64,000 nucleotides of DNA from Oscillospiraceae bacterium. Lineage in GTDB: Bacteria; Bacillota; Clostridia; Oscillospirales; Ruminococcaceae. The notes beneath the pieces were generated by a model. That model was not told the DNA's origin, made no database searches, and saw only the letters and a list, made by a program, of their open reading frames with translations. Both the position numbers and the translations under genes were made by a program. The DNA lies in assembly GCA_025758045.1 (NCBI GenBank), contig CP107208.1, positions 1,550,001 through 1,614,000 on the forward strand, written 5' to 3'. Below are positions 53,289-61,964 of this stretch, one piece after another (the stretch's first letter is position 1; each line of letters begins with the position of its first letter).

Positions 53289-54644
53289 ATGAGCGATTAC
53301 GCTGCTATTGCAAAAGAAGCTGCCGTTTTTACCGAGGAATGTGTCACCAACAACCGCATCGACCCGTCCCTTTTTGGCCAATACAACATCAAGCGCGGCC
53401 TGCGCGACCAGGACGGCAAAGGCGTGCTGGCAGGCATTACCAACATCTCCCGCATTGATGCCTTTGAGGAGAAGGACGGTAAAAAAGTGCCCTGCGACGG
53501 AAAACTCTGGTATCGCGGCTACAACGTGTATGACCTCATCCGGGGCCTGCGCGGCAAGCGCTATGCCTTTGAGGAAGCCGCCTACCTGCTCCTTATCGGT
53601 GACCTGCCCAACGAGGCCCAGCTGGATGCTTTCAAGGACAGCCTGGTCAAATGCCGCGACCTGCCCACCAACTTTGTGCGGGACGTCATCATGAAAGCCC
53701 CCAGCCGCGACCTGATGAACTCGCTGACTCGCAGTGTGCTCACCCTCGCCAGCTACGATGACGACATCGGCAAGACCGACCTGCAGACCCAGCTGGAGCA
53801 GTGCATCAAGCTCATCAGCGTCTTCCCCATGCTGGCCGTCTACGGCTACCACGCCTACCATTATTATGAGTGCGGCGGCAGCATGTACATCCACCGCCCC
53901 AAACCGGAGCTTTCCACCGCCGAAAACCTGCTGCAGATGCTCCGCCCCGACCAGAAATACACCGAGCTGGAAGCCCACGTGCTGGACATCGCCCTGCTGC
54001 TGCATATGGAGCATGGCGGCGGCAACAACTCCACCTTCACCACCCGCGTGGTCAGCTCCTCCGGGTCGGATACCTACTCGGTCATTGCGGCGGCGCTTTC
54101 CAGCCTGAAAGGCCCCAAGCACGGCGGTGCCAACATCAAGGTCATGCAGATGATGGACGACATCCGCGCCCACGTCACCGACCCCACCGACGAAGCCGCC
54201 ATGCACGACTACCTGTCCCGCATCGTCGACCGCCAGGCCTTCGACCAGAAGGGCCTGATCTACGGCATGGGCCACGCGGTCTACTCCCTCAGCGACCCCC
54301 GCGCCGTGGTGTTCAAAAACTTTGTGCACCAGCTGGCCGATGCCAAGGGCCGCGCCCTCGATTTTGAATATTACAACACCATCGAGCGGCTGGCCCCCAA
54401 AGTTATCGCAGAAAAACGCCATATTTATAAAGGCGTGTCTACCAACGTCGACTTCTACTCCGGCTTCGTCTATGACATGCTGGGTATCCCCGTGGAGCTG
54501 TACACCCCCATCTTCGCCGTGGCGCGCATCGTGGGCTGGTCCGCCCACCGCATGGAGGAGCTGGTCAACGTGGATAAGATCATCCGCCCCGCCTACCAGA
54601 GCATCATGACCCCGCGGGACTACGTGCCGCTGGAAAACCGCTGA
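53289..54644 (+). CDS. gltA: Citrate synthase
   Basis: This is a 451-residue protein. Catalytic His are in HMEHGGGNNS and YGMGHAVYS, with the phrase GPKHGGANIKVMQMMDDI and the Asp in TNVDFYSG. It condenses oxaloacetate and acetyl-CoA. ATG 53289 with AAAAGGAGG 8 bp before is the clear start; the 147-bp extension back to 53142 runs through the promoter. The length is typical of the larger clostridial type. The gene has its own promoter and is followed 37 bp later by a DUF1538 gene. Confidence 0.9.
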   Translation: MSDYAAIAKEAAVFTEECVTNNRIDPSLFGQYNIKRGLRDQDGKGVLAGITNISRIDAFEEKDGKKVPCDGKLWYRGYNVYDLIRGLRGKRYAFEEAAYLLLIGDLPNEAQLDAFKDSLVKCRDLPTNFVRDVIMKAPSRDLMNSLTRSVLTLASYDDDIGKTDLQTQLEQCIKLISVFPMLAVYGYHAYHYYECGGSMYIHRPKPELSTAENLLQMLRPDQKYTELEAHVLDIALLLHMEHGGGNNSTFTTRVVSSSGSDTYSVIAAALSSLKGPKHGGANIKVMQMMDDIRAHVTDPTDEAAMHDYLSRIVDRQAFDQKGLIYGMGHAVYSLSDPRAVVFKNFVHQLADAKGRALDFEYYNTIERLAPKVIAEKRHIYKGVSTNVDFYSGFVYDMLGIPVELYTPIFAVARIVGWSAHRMEELVNVDKIIRPAYQSIMTPRDYVPLENR

Positions 54645-54681
54645 TGCCCGCCTGACCCCCTTACATGCAAAAGGAGGCCGA

Positions 54682-56187
54682 ATGAACGAAAAACTCAAAG
54701 AAAAGACCCGCGAAGCCCTGACCAGCGTGCTGCCCATCACGGTCATCGTGCTGATGCTCAGCGTCACGCTGGTGCCCATGGAGGTGGGTACGCTGGCCCT
54801 GTTTTTAACGGGGGCGGTGCTGCTCATCGTGGGCATGGGCTTCTTCCAGCTGGGTGCCGAGATCTCCATGACCCCGCTGGGCCAGGGGATAGGCGGCAGC
54901 ATCGTGCGCCAGAAAAAAACATGGCTGGCCGTTGTCATCTGCTTTGCCATGGGCGCTATCATCACGATCTCAGAACCCGATCTGCAGGTGCTGGCCAACC
55001 AGGTGGCGGCCATCCCCAACGCCGTGCTCATCTGGACGGTGGCGGCGGGCGTCGGCGTGTTCACCGCCGTGGCGGTGCTGCGCATTTTGTACCGCGTGCC
55101 GCTGTCCAAAATGCTGCTGGGGCTGTATTTGCTGCTGTTCGTGGTGTCCCTTTTTGTCCCCAATGAATTTTTGGCCGTCGCCTTTGATGCCGGCGGCGTC
55201 ACCACCGGCCCCATGACGGTGCCCTTTATCATGGCGCTGGGCATCGGCTTCTCAGCTGCCCGCAGCGATAAGGACAGCGCCAACGACAGCTTCGGCCTCA
55301 TCGCTCTGTGCAGTGTTGGCCCCATCCTGATGGTCATGCTGCTGGGCATCTTCTACCACCCCACGGAGACGATTTATGACGCCGTGCAGCTGGCCCCGGT
55401 CATCACTACCCAGGATGTGGCACTGGCCTTTTTGCAGGACCTGCCCCATTATACGGCCGAGGTGCTGCAAAGCACGCTGCCCATCGTGGGCGTGTTTGTG
55501 CTGTTCCAGGCGCTGACCCGCAGCTTCCAGCCGCGCCAGTTGGTGCGTATGGTGCTGGGTTTTGTGTATACCATTATCGGGCTGATTTTGTTCCTCACCG
55601 GTGTCAACGTCGGGTTCGCGCCCGTAGGCAATCTGCTGGGCAGCGGCCTGGGCAGCGGCCCCCTGCGCGGGGCGCTGCTTCCTATCGGCATGCTCATCGG
55701 CTACTACATCGTCAAGGCCGAGCCAGCGGTGCAGGTGCTCAACGAACAGGTCGAGGAGATCACCGGTGGCACCATCTCCCGCCATGCCATGAACCGCGCC
55801 CTGCAGGCCGGTGTGGCCGTGGCGGTGGCGCTGGCCATGCTGCGCGTGCTGACCGGACTTAGCATCTACTGGGTGCTCATCCCCGGCTACGCGGCGGCGC
55901 TTATCATGAGCCGCTTTGTCCCGCCGGTGTTTGTGGGCATCGCGTTTGACTCCGGCGGCGTCGCCAGCGGCCCGATGACATCCACTTTCCTGCTGCCGCT
56001 GGCCATGGGCGCATGCAGCGCGGTGGGCGGCAACGTCGTCACCGATGCCTTTGGTATCGTGGCGCTGGTCGCCCTGGCTCCGCTCATCGCCATCCAGATC
56101 ATGGGCCTGCTGTATGCCCGCCGCACCCAGGCGCAGACCGCCCCCAACATTTTGGACGACACCGTGGTGGAACTGGAGGAATACTGA
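54682..56187 (+). CDS. DUF1538-family membrane protein
   Basis: This is a 501-residue protein with two similar halves. GQGIGGSIVRQKKTWLAVVICFAMG and VAFDAGGVTTGPMTVPFIMALGIGFSAARS recur as ISRHAMNRALQAGVAVAVALAMLR-like and IAFDSGGVASGPMTSTFLLPLAMGACSA in the second half, so it is a tandem repeat protein with ~12 membrane segments. DUF1538 proteins have no settled function but look like transporters. The PII-like protein starts one bp after its stop, which implies that a nucleotide or metabolite state gates transport. Confidence 0.75.
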   Translation: MNEKLKEKTREALTSVLPITVIVLMLSVTLVPMEVGTLALFLTGAVLLIVGMGFFQLGAEISMTPLGQGIGGSIVRQKKTWLAVVICFAMGAIITISEPDLQVLANQVAAIPNAVLIWTVAAGVGVFTAVAVLRILYRVPLSKMLLGLYLLLFVVSLFVPNEFLAVAFDAGGVTTGPMTVPFIMALGIGFSAARSDKDSANDSFGLIALCSVGPILMVMLLGIFYHPTETIYDAVQLAPVITTQDVALAFLQDLPHYTAEVLQSTLPIVGVFVLFQALTRSFQPRQLVRMVLGFVYTIIGLILFLTGVNVGFAPVGNLLGSGLGSGPLRGALLPIGMLIGYYIVKAEPAVQVLNEQVEEITGGTISRHAMNRALQAGVAVAVALAMLRVLTGLSIYWVLIPGYAAALIMSRFVPPVFVGIAFDSGGVASGPMTSTFLLPLAMGACSAVGGNVVTDAFGIVALVALAPLIAIQIMGLLYARRTQAQTAPNILDDTVVELEEY

Positions 56188-56188
56188 T

Positions 56189-56881
56189 ATGGCTGCAACG
56201 CAAAAACGCACCCCCTGCCTGCGGCTGCTCCTTTCGGTCACGCAGGCCGAGGATGAGCACCGCGTGGTGGAAGTGCTGCAAAAAAACGGCATCCCCCTTT
56301 GTTTTGAAGCCCGCGCCAAGGGCACAGCCCCGTCTGAGCTGCTGGATGCCATCGGCCTGGGCGGCACCACCCGCGTGCTGACGGCGGGCCTGCTGCCCCG
56401 CGCCAATGTCCCGGCGGTGTTCGGGGCCATCAACAAGGCGCTTTCTTACCACAAGCGCGGCGCAGGCATCGCCGTGACCCTGCCGCTGACCGGCGTACAG
56501 AACAGCATTTTGCAGTTGACCGCCCCGGCGGACTGTGCCGGACCCACTGCTGAAAAGGAGGAACACACCATGAAGGACCATCCCTACGCCCTGCTGTGGG
56601 TTTCCGTCAAGGCGGGCCACGGCGACGAAGCTGTGGACGCTGCCCGCAAAGCAGGGGCCCGCGGCGGCACAGTGCTGAAAGGCAGCCGCTGCAGTACCGA
56701 GGAGGCCAGCAGCTTTTTGGGCATTTCCATTCGGGAGGAGCAGGATTTTGTTATGATCGTCGTCCCGCAGGAGCAGAAATCCGCCGTCATGCAGGCAGTC
56801 ACCGCCGCCTGCGGCCTGAACACCCCCGCCCACGGTGTAACAGCCGCCCTGCCGGTAGATGAAGTGATGGGATTAGAATAA
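56189..56881 (+). CDS. Tandem PII-like regulatory protein
   Basis: This is a 230-residue protein with two PII-type repeats. The first (1-~110) starts PCLRLLLSVTQAEDEHRVVEVLQKNGI and ends AVTLPLTGVQNSI; the second (~125-230) has ALLWVSVKAGHGDEAVDAARKAGARGGTVLKGSR and ends GVTAALPVDEVMGL. A PII-like trimer would form with two folds per chain. PII proteins bind ATP, 2-oxoglutarate or other small ligands and often dock on transporters; here the partner would be the DUF1538 protein. ATG 56189 is 1 bp after that gene's stop. Confidence 0.7.
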   Translation: MAATQKRTPCLRLLLSVTQAEDEHRVVEVLQKNGIPLCFEARAKGTAPSELLDAIGLGGTTRVLTAGLLPRANVPAVFGAINKALSYHKRGAGIAVTLPLTGVQNSILQLTAPADCAGPTAEKEEHTMKDHPYALLWVSVKAGHGDEAVDAARKAGARGGTVLKGSRCSTEEASSFLGISIREEQDFVMIVVPQEQKSAVMQAVTAACGLNTPAHGVTAALPVDEVMGLE

Positions 56882-56885
56882 GTAC

Positions 56886-57100
56886 CCCTTAAAAGGCCCC
56901 CTTGTGTAAAGGGGGGCTCCGCGAAGCGGTGGGGGATTGTGACCTTACCCCATACATCGACCTACCCCCGTAAAATCACAATCCCTCCGTCACGGCTACC
57001 GCCGTGCCACCCGCTTACGCGTCGGGCCCCTCTGTCGCTTCGCGACATCTCCCCACACTGTGGGGAGTCACCCTTTACACAAGGGAGGCTTTAGGAGCCC
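56886..57100. repeat. GC-rich palindromic intergenic element
   Basis: It contains AAAAGGCCCCCTTGTGTAAA, GGGGCTCCGCGAAGCGGTGG and CCCCACACTGTGGGGAGTCA, with the second family's style of nested palindromes. No gene sense. Confidence 0.55.
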
Positions 57101-57113
57101 GCAATAACGATAA

Positions 57114-57152
57114 AAAAGGATGCAAGGAACTTACTCCTTGCATCCTTTTATT
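57114..57152. terminator. Bidirectional terminator
   Basis: A 15-bp stem (AAAAGGATGCAAGGA / TCCTTGCATCCTTTT) with a 6-nt loop lies between the convergent PII and small-exporter genes, with A/T tracts on each side. Confidence 0.85.
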
Positions 57153-57171
57153 ATTGTTGAATTGTTAAAAA

Positions 57172-57651
57172 TTACCCGGCAATCGCACCAAAAGCCGAGA
57201 AGCCCAGCAAACTGACCACACCCATGATGCACCCGGCCAGCAGCACGCCGCCCATGCAGGCACGCACGCTGGATTTGAAATCCATGTCCAGCAGGCTGGC
57301 GGCCAGTGTGCCGGTCCAGGCACCGGTGCCCGGCAGGGGGATACCCACGAACAGCAGCAGCGCCCAGGGCAGGCCGCGGCCGGCCTTGGCCTTCAGCTTC
57401 TCGCCGCCCTTGTGGCCCTTCTCCAGGCAGAAGGTGAAGAACTTGCCGATGACCGGCTTATCCGCGCCCCACTCCAGCACCCTGCGGGCCAGAAAGAAGA
57501 TGAACGGCACCGGGAGCATGTTGCCGATGATGGAGATGATGTACACCTGCCACAGCGGCAGGCCCAGCCCCACGCCGATGGGGATCGCGCCGCGCAGCTC
57601 GATCAGCGGCACCATCGAGACGAAAAATACAGTCAGATATTTAGTCAGCAT
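57172..57651 (-). CDS. Small multidrug-export family membrane protein
   Basis: This is a 159-residue protein with four or five membrane segments. VFFVSMVPLIELRGAIPIGVGLG, IISIIGNMLPVPFIFFLARRVL and LLLFVGIPLPGTGAWTGTLAASLL are typical of the family named small multidrug export protein (COG2426). The start at 57651 is behind GAGGT; the longer frame to 57726 has no site. Function is unproven for this family. Confidence 0.75.
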   Translation of the reverse strand: MLTKYLTVFFVSMVPLIELRGAIPIGVGLGLPLWQVYIISIIGNMLPVPFIFFLARRVLEWGADKPVIGKFFTFCLEKGHKGGEKLKAKAGRGLPWALLLFVGIPLPGTGAWTGTLAASLLDMDFKSSVRACMGGVLLAGCIMGVVSLLGFSAFGAIAG

Positions 57652-57932
57652 AATAAACCTCGTTGTAGTGTTGCTTTCTATAAATGATAACTTTCTAATT
57701 ATACAGGATAACGACCAATTTGGCAAGTACTACTTTAAAGGCTCCCCGCAAGGGAAGCCATCTCTGCTACCGTATGCCTTATCCTTAATCTATATACACA
57801 TCCTCAAGTTTATTCTGTTTTGTCAAATCCGGCCAATCTTATGAATATGTTGTAAACTTTTATAAAATTGCACAAGGTTAGTTGTATAAAACTGGCGCCC
57901 TGCACGAAAATAAGTTAATTTTCTCTAACTGC

Positions 57933-57962
57933 TTGACTTTTAGGTGTTAGTTATGCTAAACT
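57933..57962 (+). promoter_or_regulatory. Promoter of feo operon
   Basis: TTGACT (57933-57938) and TAAACT (57957-57962) have 18-bp spacing. The -10 overlaps TTAGTTATGCTAA at 57947-57959, which resembles a DtxR-type half-palindrome, so repression by an iron regulator is plausible. Confidence 0.5.
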
Positions 57963-57972
57963 GCTATCGCAA

Positions 57973-57994
57973 GCGGTTAGAACGTTCTAACCGC
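57973..57994. promoter_or_regulatory. Perfect 22-bp palindrome in feo leader
   Basis: The half-site GCGGTTAGAAC is repeated as its complement without a mismatch. It lies just downstream of the promoter's -10, a position suited to repressor binding. Confidence 0.7.
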
Positions 57995-58012
57995 CCACTT
58001 TTGCTTGACCTG

Positions 58013-58026
58013 TTAGCATATGCTAA
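58013..58026. promoter_or_regulatory. Second palindrome in feo leader, iron-box-like
   Basis: TTAGCATATGCTAA is a perfect 14-bp palindrome with the TTAG...CTAA ends seen in DtxR/IdeR boxes. A related 13-bp copy overlaps the -10 at 57947-57959. Confidence 0.6.
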
Positions 58027-58064
58027 TGGGCGGGCCAAACAGCATATAAAGGGGTGTTTGTGCT

Positions 58065-58277
58065 ATGCCTTTGACAATGGCAAAAGCAGGTGAGACCGTC
58101 ACCATCCAGAAGATCACCGGTAAGGATGAAGTTCGTCTGCACCTGGCAGAGTTGGGCTTTGTTGTTGGCGAGACCATTACGGTCGTCAACGAGATCAGCG
58201 GCAACCTGATCCTCCAGGTCAAGGAAGCCCGCATCGCGCTGGATAAGACCATGGCCATGCGCATCATGGTCGCCTAA
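58065..58277 (+). CDS. feoA: FeoA, first copy
   Basis: This is a 70-residue SH3-like protein. VTIQKITGKDEVRLHLAELGFVVGETITVVNEISG matches the FeoA core that regulates or assists FeoB at the membrane. AAAGGGGTG lies before the ATG. It opens a four-gene ferrous-iron operon. Two FeoA genes in tandem before feoB occur in several gut Firmicutes. Confidence 0.85.
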   Translation: MPLTMAKAGETVTIQKITGKDEVRLHLAELGFVVGETITVVNEISGNLILQVKEARIALDKTMAMRIMVA

Positions 58278-58340
58278 AATTCGGAAATCCGTCCCCGCGC
58301 AAACGGAGGCTAGATTTACAGTATTGAGGAGGAATCGTAT

Positions 58341-58562
58341 ATGAAAACTCTTAAAGACGTTAAGGTCGGCGAGACTGCTACGGTCAAACGCCTGCACGGC
58401 GAAGGCCCTGTCAAGCGCCGCATCATGGACATGGGTCTGACCAAGGGTGTCCAGGTCTACGTCCGCAAGGTCGCACCTCTGGGCGACCCCATGGAGCTGA
58501 CCGTCCGCAACTACGAGCTGAGCGTTCGTAAGGCTGACGCCGAGATGGTCGAGGTCGAGTAA
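58341..58562 (+). CDS. feoA: FeoA, second copy
   Basis: This is a 73-residue FeoA. LKDVKVGETATVKRLHGEGPVKRRIMDMGLTKGVQVYVRKVAPLGDPMELTVRNYELSVR carries the family's RRIMDMGLTKG phrase. AGGAGGAAT precedes the ATG, 63 bp after the first FeoA. The two differ clearly in sequence, so they are unlikely to be a recent duplication. Confidence 0.9.
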   Translation: MKTLKDVKVGETATVKRLHGEGPVKRRIMDMGLTKGVQVYVRKVAPLGDPMELTVRNYELSVRKADAEMVEVE

Positions 58563-58614
58563 AATAGCTGCTTTCCCCGCCCAAAAGCGGGAAAACATAG
58601 AAAGGGGTATATGA

Positions 58615-60813
58615 ATGGCAATTAAAATTGCATTGGCCGGCAACCCGAACTGCGGTAAAACCACCCTGTTCAACAACCTGACCGGCTCTAACCAGTACGT
58701 CGGTAACTGGCCCGGCGTTACGGTGGAAAAGAAAGAGGGCAAACTCAAGGGCCACGATGACGTCGTGATCCAGGACCTGCCCGGTATCTACTCTCTGTCT
58801 CCCTACACGCTGGAGGAAGTTGTCGCCCGCGGCTACCTCGTCAACGAGAAGCCCGATGCCATCCTGAACATCATCGATGGTACCAACATCGAGCGTAACC
58901 TCTACCTGACCACACAGCTGATCGAGCTGGGCATCCCCGTTGTCATGGCAGTCAACATGATCGACCTGGTTCGCAAGAACGGCGACAAGATCGACCTGAA
59001 CAAGCTCTCCAAGGAACTGGGCTGTAAGGCTGTTGAGATTTCCGCCCTGAAGGGCGAGGGCTGCCAGCAGGCTGCCGAGGCTGCCATCGCCGCCGCCAAA
59101 GAGGCCAAGGGTGTTGAGCTGCCCCATGTCTTTACCGGCAGCGTTGAGCATGCCATCGCTCATATCGAGGAGTCCATCCAGGGCAAGGTCGATGACCGCT
59201 TCCTGCGTTGGTACGCCGTTAAGCTGTTCGAGCGCGACGACAAGGTCGAGGCTGAGCTGAACCTCGGCAAAGACCTGCTGGATCACATCGGCCAGCATGT
59301 CACCGACTGCGAGAACGAGATGGATGACGATGCCGAGAGCATCATCACCAACCAGCGTTATGCTTACATCAACGGTGTTGTCGACAAGGCCGTCAAGAAG
59401 AAGGCCCGCGTCGAGCACCTGACCGTTTCCGATAAGATCGACCAGCTCGTTACCAACCGTATCCTGGCCCTGCCCATCTTCGCAGCCATCATGTGGCTGA
59501 TGTACGCCATCGCCATGGGTACCTCTGTTGCTGACGGCGGCATCGGTATCGGCACCTTCGCTACCGACTGGACCAACGATGTTCTGTTCGGCGAGATCGT
59601 CCCCAACGCTCTGGGCGGCTTCCTGGAGGGCATCGGTGTTGCTGGCTGGCTGTACGGCCTGATCATGGACGGCATCGTCGCCGGTGTCGGCGCGGTCCTG
59701 GGCTTCGTTCCCCAGATGCTCGTTCTGTTCTTCCTGCTGTCCATTCTGGAGGACGTCGGCTACATGGCCCGTGTCGCCTTCATCATGGACCGTATCTTCC
59801 GCCGCTTCGGTCTGTCCGGCAAGAGCTTCATCCCCATTCTGGTTGGTACCGGCTGCGGCGTTCCCGGTGTTATGGCTTCCCGTACCATCGAGAACGAGCG
59901 TGACCGCCGTATGACCATCATGACCACCTGCTTCATCCCCTGCGGTGCTAAAATGCCCATCATCGGCCTGTTCGCGGGTGCCCTGTTCGGCGGCAGCAGC
60001 TGGGTCGCCACCTCTGCTTACTTCATTGGCTTTGCAGCCATCATCATCTCCGGCATCATCCTGAAAAAGACCAAGTTGTTCGCCGGTGATCCCGCTCCCT
60101 TCGTTATGGAGCTGCCTTCTTACCACGTGCCCGCCTGGGGCAACGTCCTGCGCGCCACCTGGGAGCGCGGCTGGTCCTTCATCAAGCGTGCCGGCACTGT
60201 CATTCTGGCTTCTACCATCATCCTGTGGTTCCTCCAGGGCTTCGGCTTCGAAGACGGCGTTTTCTGCATGGTCGAGGATCAGGACAATTCCATCCTGGCT
60301 ATCGTTGCAAGCGCAATTTCCTGGATCTTCATCCCGCAGGGCTTCGGTGACTGGCGCGCAACCGTCGCTTCCATCTCCGGCCTGATCGCCAAGGAGAACG
60401 TCGTTGGTACCTTCGGTGTTCTGTATCACTATGCTGACGAGCTGTCTGAGAACGGCGACGAGATCTGGCCCGAGGTTGCTGCTAACTTCACCGCCATCTC
60501 CGCATACAGCTTCATGATCTTCAACCTGCTGTGCGCTCCCTGCTTCGCTGCTATGGGCGCCATCAAGCGTGAAATGAACAACGGCAAGTGGACTGCTATC
60601 GCCATCGGCTATATGTGCCTGCTGGCTTACTGCGCTTCCCTGGTTGTGTACCAGATCGGCGGCCTGATCGCTGGTGAGGTCAGCTTCAACATCTTCACGG
60701 TTGTTGCAATCGCCATCGTCGTCCTGGCCATCTACCTGCTGTTCCGTCCCAACAAGTACGAGGGTGTCAACGAAGTCAAGTTCGACGAGAAAAAGGCTGT
60801 TGCCTCCAAGTAA
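58615..60813 (+). CDS. feoB: Ferrous iron transporter FeoB
   Basis: This 732-residue protein brings in ferrous iron across the membrane. The N-terminal GTPase has GNPNCGKTT (G1), NWPGVTVEKKEG (switch), DLPGIYSLSPY (G3) and VNMIDL (G4). Two Gate-type membrane halves follow, with the phrases VGTGCGVPGVMASRTIENERDRR and CFIPCGAKMPIIG that hold conserved Cys. AAAGGGG precedes ATG 58615. It lies 52 bp after feoA2. Normal length for the Firmicute type. Confidence 0.95.
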   Translation: MAIKIALAGNPNCGKTTLFNNLTGSNQYVGNWPGVTVEKKEGKLKGHDDVVIQDLPGIYSLSPYTLEEVVARGYLVNEKPDAILNIIDGTNIERNLYLTTQLIELGIPVVMAVNMIDLVRKNGDKIDLNKLSKELGCKAVEISALKGEGCQQAAEAAIAAAKEAKGVELPHVFTGSVEHAIAHIEESIQGKVDDRFLRWYAVKLFERDDKVEAELNLGKDLLDHIGQHVTDCENEMDDDAESIITNQRYAYINGVVDKAVKKKARVEHLTVSDKIDQLVTNRILALPIFAAIMWLMYAIAMGTSVADGGIGIGTFATDWTNDVLFGEIVPNALGGFLEGIGVAGWLYGLIMDGIVAGVGAVLGFVPQMLVLFFLLSILEDVGYMARVAFIMDRIFRRFGLSGKSFIPILVGTGCGVPGVMASRTIENERDRRMTIMTTCFIPCGAKMPIIGLFAGALFGGSSWVATSAYFIGFAAIIISGIILKKTKLFAGDPAPFVMELPSYHVPAWGNVLRATWERGWSFIKRAGTVILASTIILWFLQGFGFEDGVFCMVEDQDNSILAIVASAISWIFIPQGFGDWRATVASISGLIAKENVVGTFGVLYHYADELSENGDEIWPEVAANFTAISAYSFMIFNLLCAPCFAAMGAIKREMNNGKWTAIAIGYMCLLAYCASLVVYQIGGLIAGEVSFNIFTVVAIAIVVLAIYLLFRPNKYEGVNEVKFDEKKAVASK

Positions 60814-60859
60814 TTGCTGAAGGAATGTCTGCCAACTCTTCAGAAAGGAGCGATTTTTT

Positions 60860-61075
60860 ATGATGGAATTTCTGGCAACCAACTTTAACCTGCCTACGAT
60901 CATTGTTTCGATCATCGTTTTCGGCGGTACGGGCTGGCTCATGGTTCACGAGCATAAGACCGGCGGCCTTGGCTGCTGCGACGGCTCCTGCGGGGGCGGC
61001 GGCTGCGGCGGCGGATGCCATAGCTGCGGTGGCAGTTGCCACGGCTGTGACGGCAGCTGCTGCCACGAAAAATAA
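60860..61075 (+). CDS. FeoB-associated Cys-rich membrane protein
   Basis: This is a 71-residue protein. One membrane helix (LPTIIVSIIVFGGTGWLMV) is followed by a cytosolic tail rich in Cys and Gly (GGLGCCDGSCGGGGCGGGCH and then SCGGSCHGCDGSCCHEK), with about eleven Cys. This is the FeoB-associated Cys-rich family and probably binds iron or helps iron pass from FeoB. AAAGGAGCG lies before the ATG. It is the last gene of the feo operon, ahead of repeat E and a terminator. Confidence 0.85.
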   Translation: MMEFLATNFNLPTIIVSIIVFGGTGWLMVHEHKTGGLGCCDGSCGGGGCGGGCHSCGGSCHGCDGSCCHEK

Positions 61076-61091
61076 GATTCCCAAAGAGTCC

Positions 61092-61269
61092 TAAGGCAAC
61101 ACCGCACAATTCCCGCCTTACGGCTTAAGCACCGCTCCGGCGGCTGCGGCACGGCATCTGCGTTGCCAAAATGCTCGATAATACACAAAGTATTATCTGC
61201 GCTTTTGGCTTAGCAGCTGCCGCACCTCGCTCGCCGTATCGGCACTTAGAATTGTGCGGTATTGCCCTA
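61092..61269 (+). repeat. ~177-bp palindromic repeat, copy E
   Basis: This complete copy starts 16 bp after the Cys-rich protein stop. Directly after it lies the terminator at 61274. An ORF starting in the repeat at 61171 runs on downstream but has no meaningful sequence. Confidence 0.9.
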
Positions 61270-61273
61270 ACGG

Positions 61274-61302
61274 GGGTGCGGGTGGATGCCCGCACCCTTT
61301 TT
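61274..61302 (+). terminator. Terminator of feo operon
   Basis: A perfect 9-bp stem (GGGTGCGGG / CCCGCACCC) with a 6-nt loop and TTTTTG tail. Confidence 0.85.
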
Positions 61303-61324
61303 GTTGTAAAAGGAGGGAAAGCCC

Positions 61325-61693
61325 TTGACCCTGACCGATACAAACCTGCGGTATCTGCTGGCGATCTACCACCTGGCCAAAACCATGCCGGAGGTCACCC
61401 CCCTGGCAGTGGCCCAGGCCATGGGCGTGACCAAGCCTTCCGTTACCAGCATTTTAAGCTGCCTGATGAAACACGATGTCATTGTGCGCAAGCGCTACGG
61501 CAAAGTGTACCTGACCGACCGCGGTGTGCTGTATGCCCGCTACTACGACGACCTGCTGCAAAAAATTTTGCAGCACTTCCCGCTGGAGGGGGATTTTACC
61601 ACCGAAGAAAAGGAAGATGCCGCCCTGGCCATGGCTGCCGCCCTGCCCGCACGGGAAGTGGATGCCCGCTGTGCGGTGTTGTACGGTGAATAA
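61325..61693 (+). CDS. DtxR-like regulator without metal ligands
   Basis: This is a 122-residue protein. The wHTH NLRYLLAIYHLAKTMPEVTPLAVAQAMGVTKPSVTSILSCLMKHDVIVRK matches the DtxR/MntR N-domain. The dimerisation part (RYYDDLLQKILQHFPLEGDFTTEEKED, then AALAMAAALP) lacks the His and the Cys/Glu-x2-Glu-His metal ligands that its neighbour at 61965 retains. It starts at TTG 61325 with AGGAGG 9 bp before. Repeat F begins 4 bp after its stop. Its metal control may therefore be lost or altered. Confidence 0.65.
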   Translation: MTLTDTNLRYLLAIYHLAKTMPEVTPLAVAQAMGVTKPSVTSILSCLMKHDVIVRKRYGKVYLTDRGVLYARYYDDLLQKILQHFPLEGDFTTEEKEDAALAMAAALPAREVDARCAVLYGE

Positions 61694-61696
61694 GCA

Positions 61697-61873
61697 TAGG
61701 GCAACACCGCACAATTCCCGCCTAACGGCTTAAGCACCGCTCCGGCGGCTGCGGCACGGCAACTGCGTTGCCAAAATGCTCGATAATACACAAAGTATTA
61801 TCTGCGCTTTTGGCTTAGCATCTGCCGCACCTCGCTCGCCGTATCGGCACTTAGAATTATGCGGTATTGCCAT
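61697..61873 (+). repeat. ~177-bp palindromic repeat, copy F
   Basis: This complete copy starts 4 bp after the previous gene stop. It contains the ATG from which an in-frame extension of the next DtxR gene can be read, although that gene has its own promoter and GTG start downstream. Confidence 0.9.
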
Positions 61874-61893
61874 AGTTCTTTGCCGGCATTTGC

Positions 61894-61922
61894 TTGCAAA
61901 AAATTCCATGGCGTGGTATGAT
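61894..61922 (+). promoter_or_regulatory. Promoter of DtxR gene
   Basis: TTGCAA (61894-61899) and TATGAT (61917-61922) are 17 bp apart, with an extended -10 TGG before it. It starts after repeat F, so the downstream gene cannot begin in the repeat. Confidence 0.7.
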
Positions 61923-61964
61923 AAAGAAAATAAATTCCGTAAACCCGGAAAGGAGGCCACACCT

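Noticed and set aside
53172..55349. A 725-codon minus-strand frame over citrate synthase and DUF1538
   Set aside because: Its content is that of an antisense frame in GC-rich sequence, and the plus-strand genes have promoters and RBS.
58423..60942. An 839-codon open frame opposite feoB
   Set aside because: It is an antisense frame without a start context and with low-complexity sense; feoB is clear on the other strand.
61171..61689. A 172-codon frame starting in repeat E
   Set aside because: It begins with the repeat-coded peptide and then reads another frame of the DtxR-like gene; no RBS.
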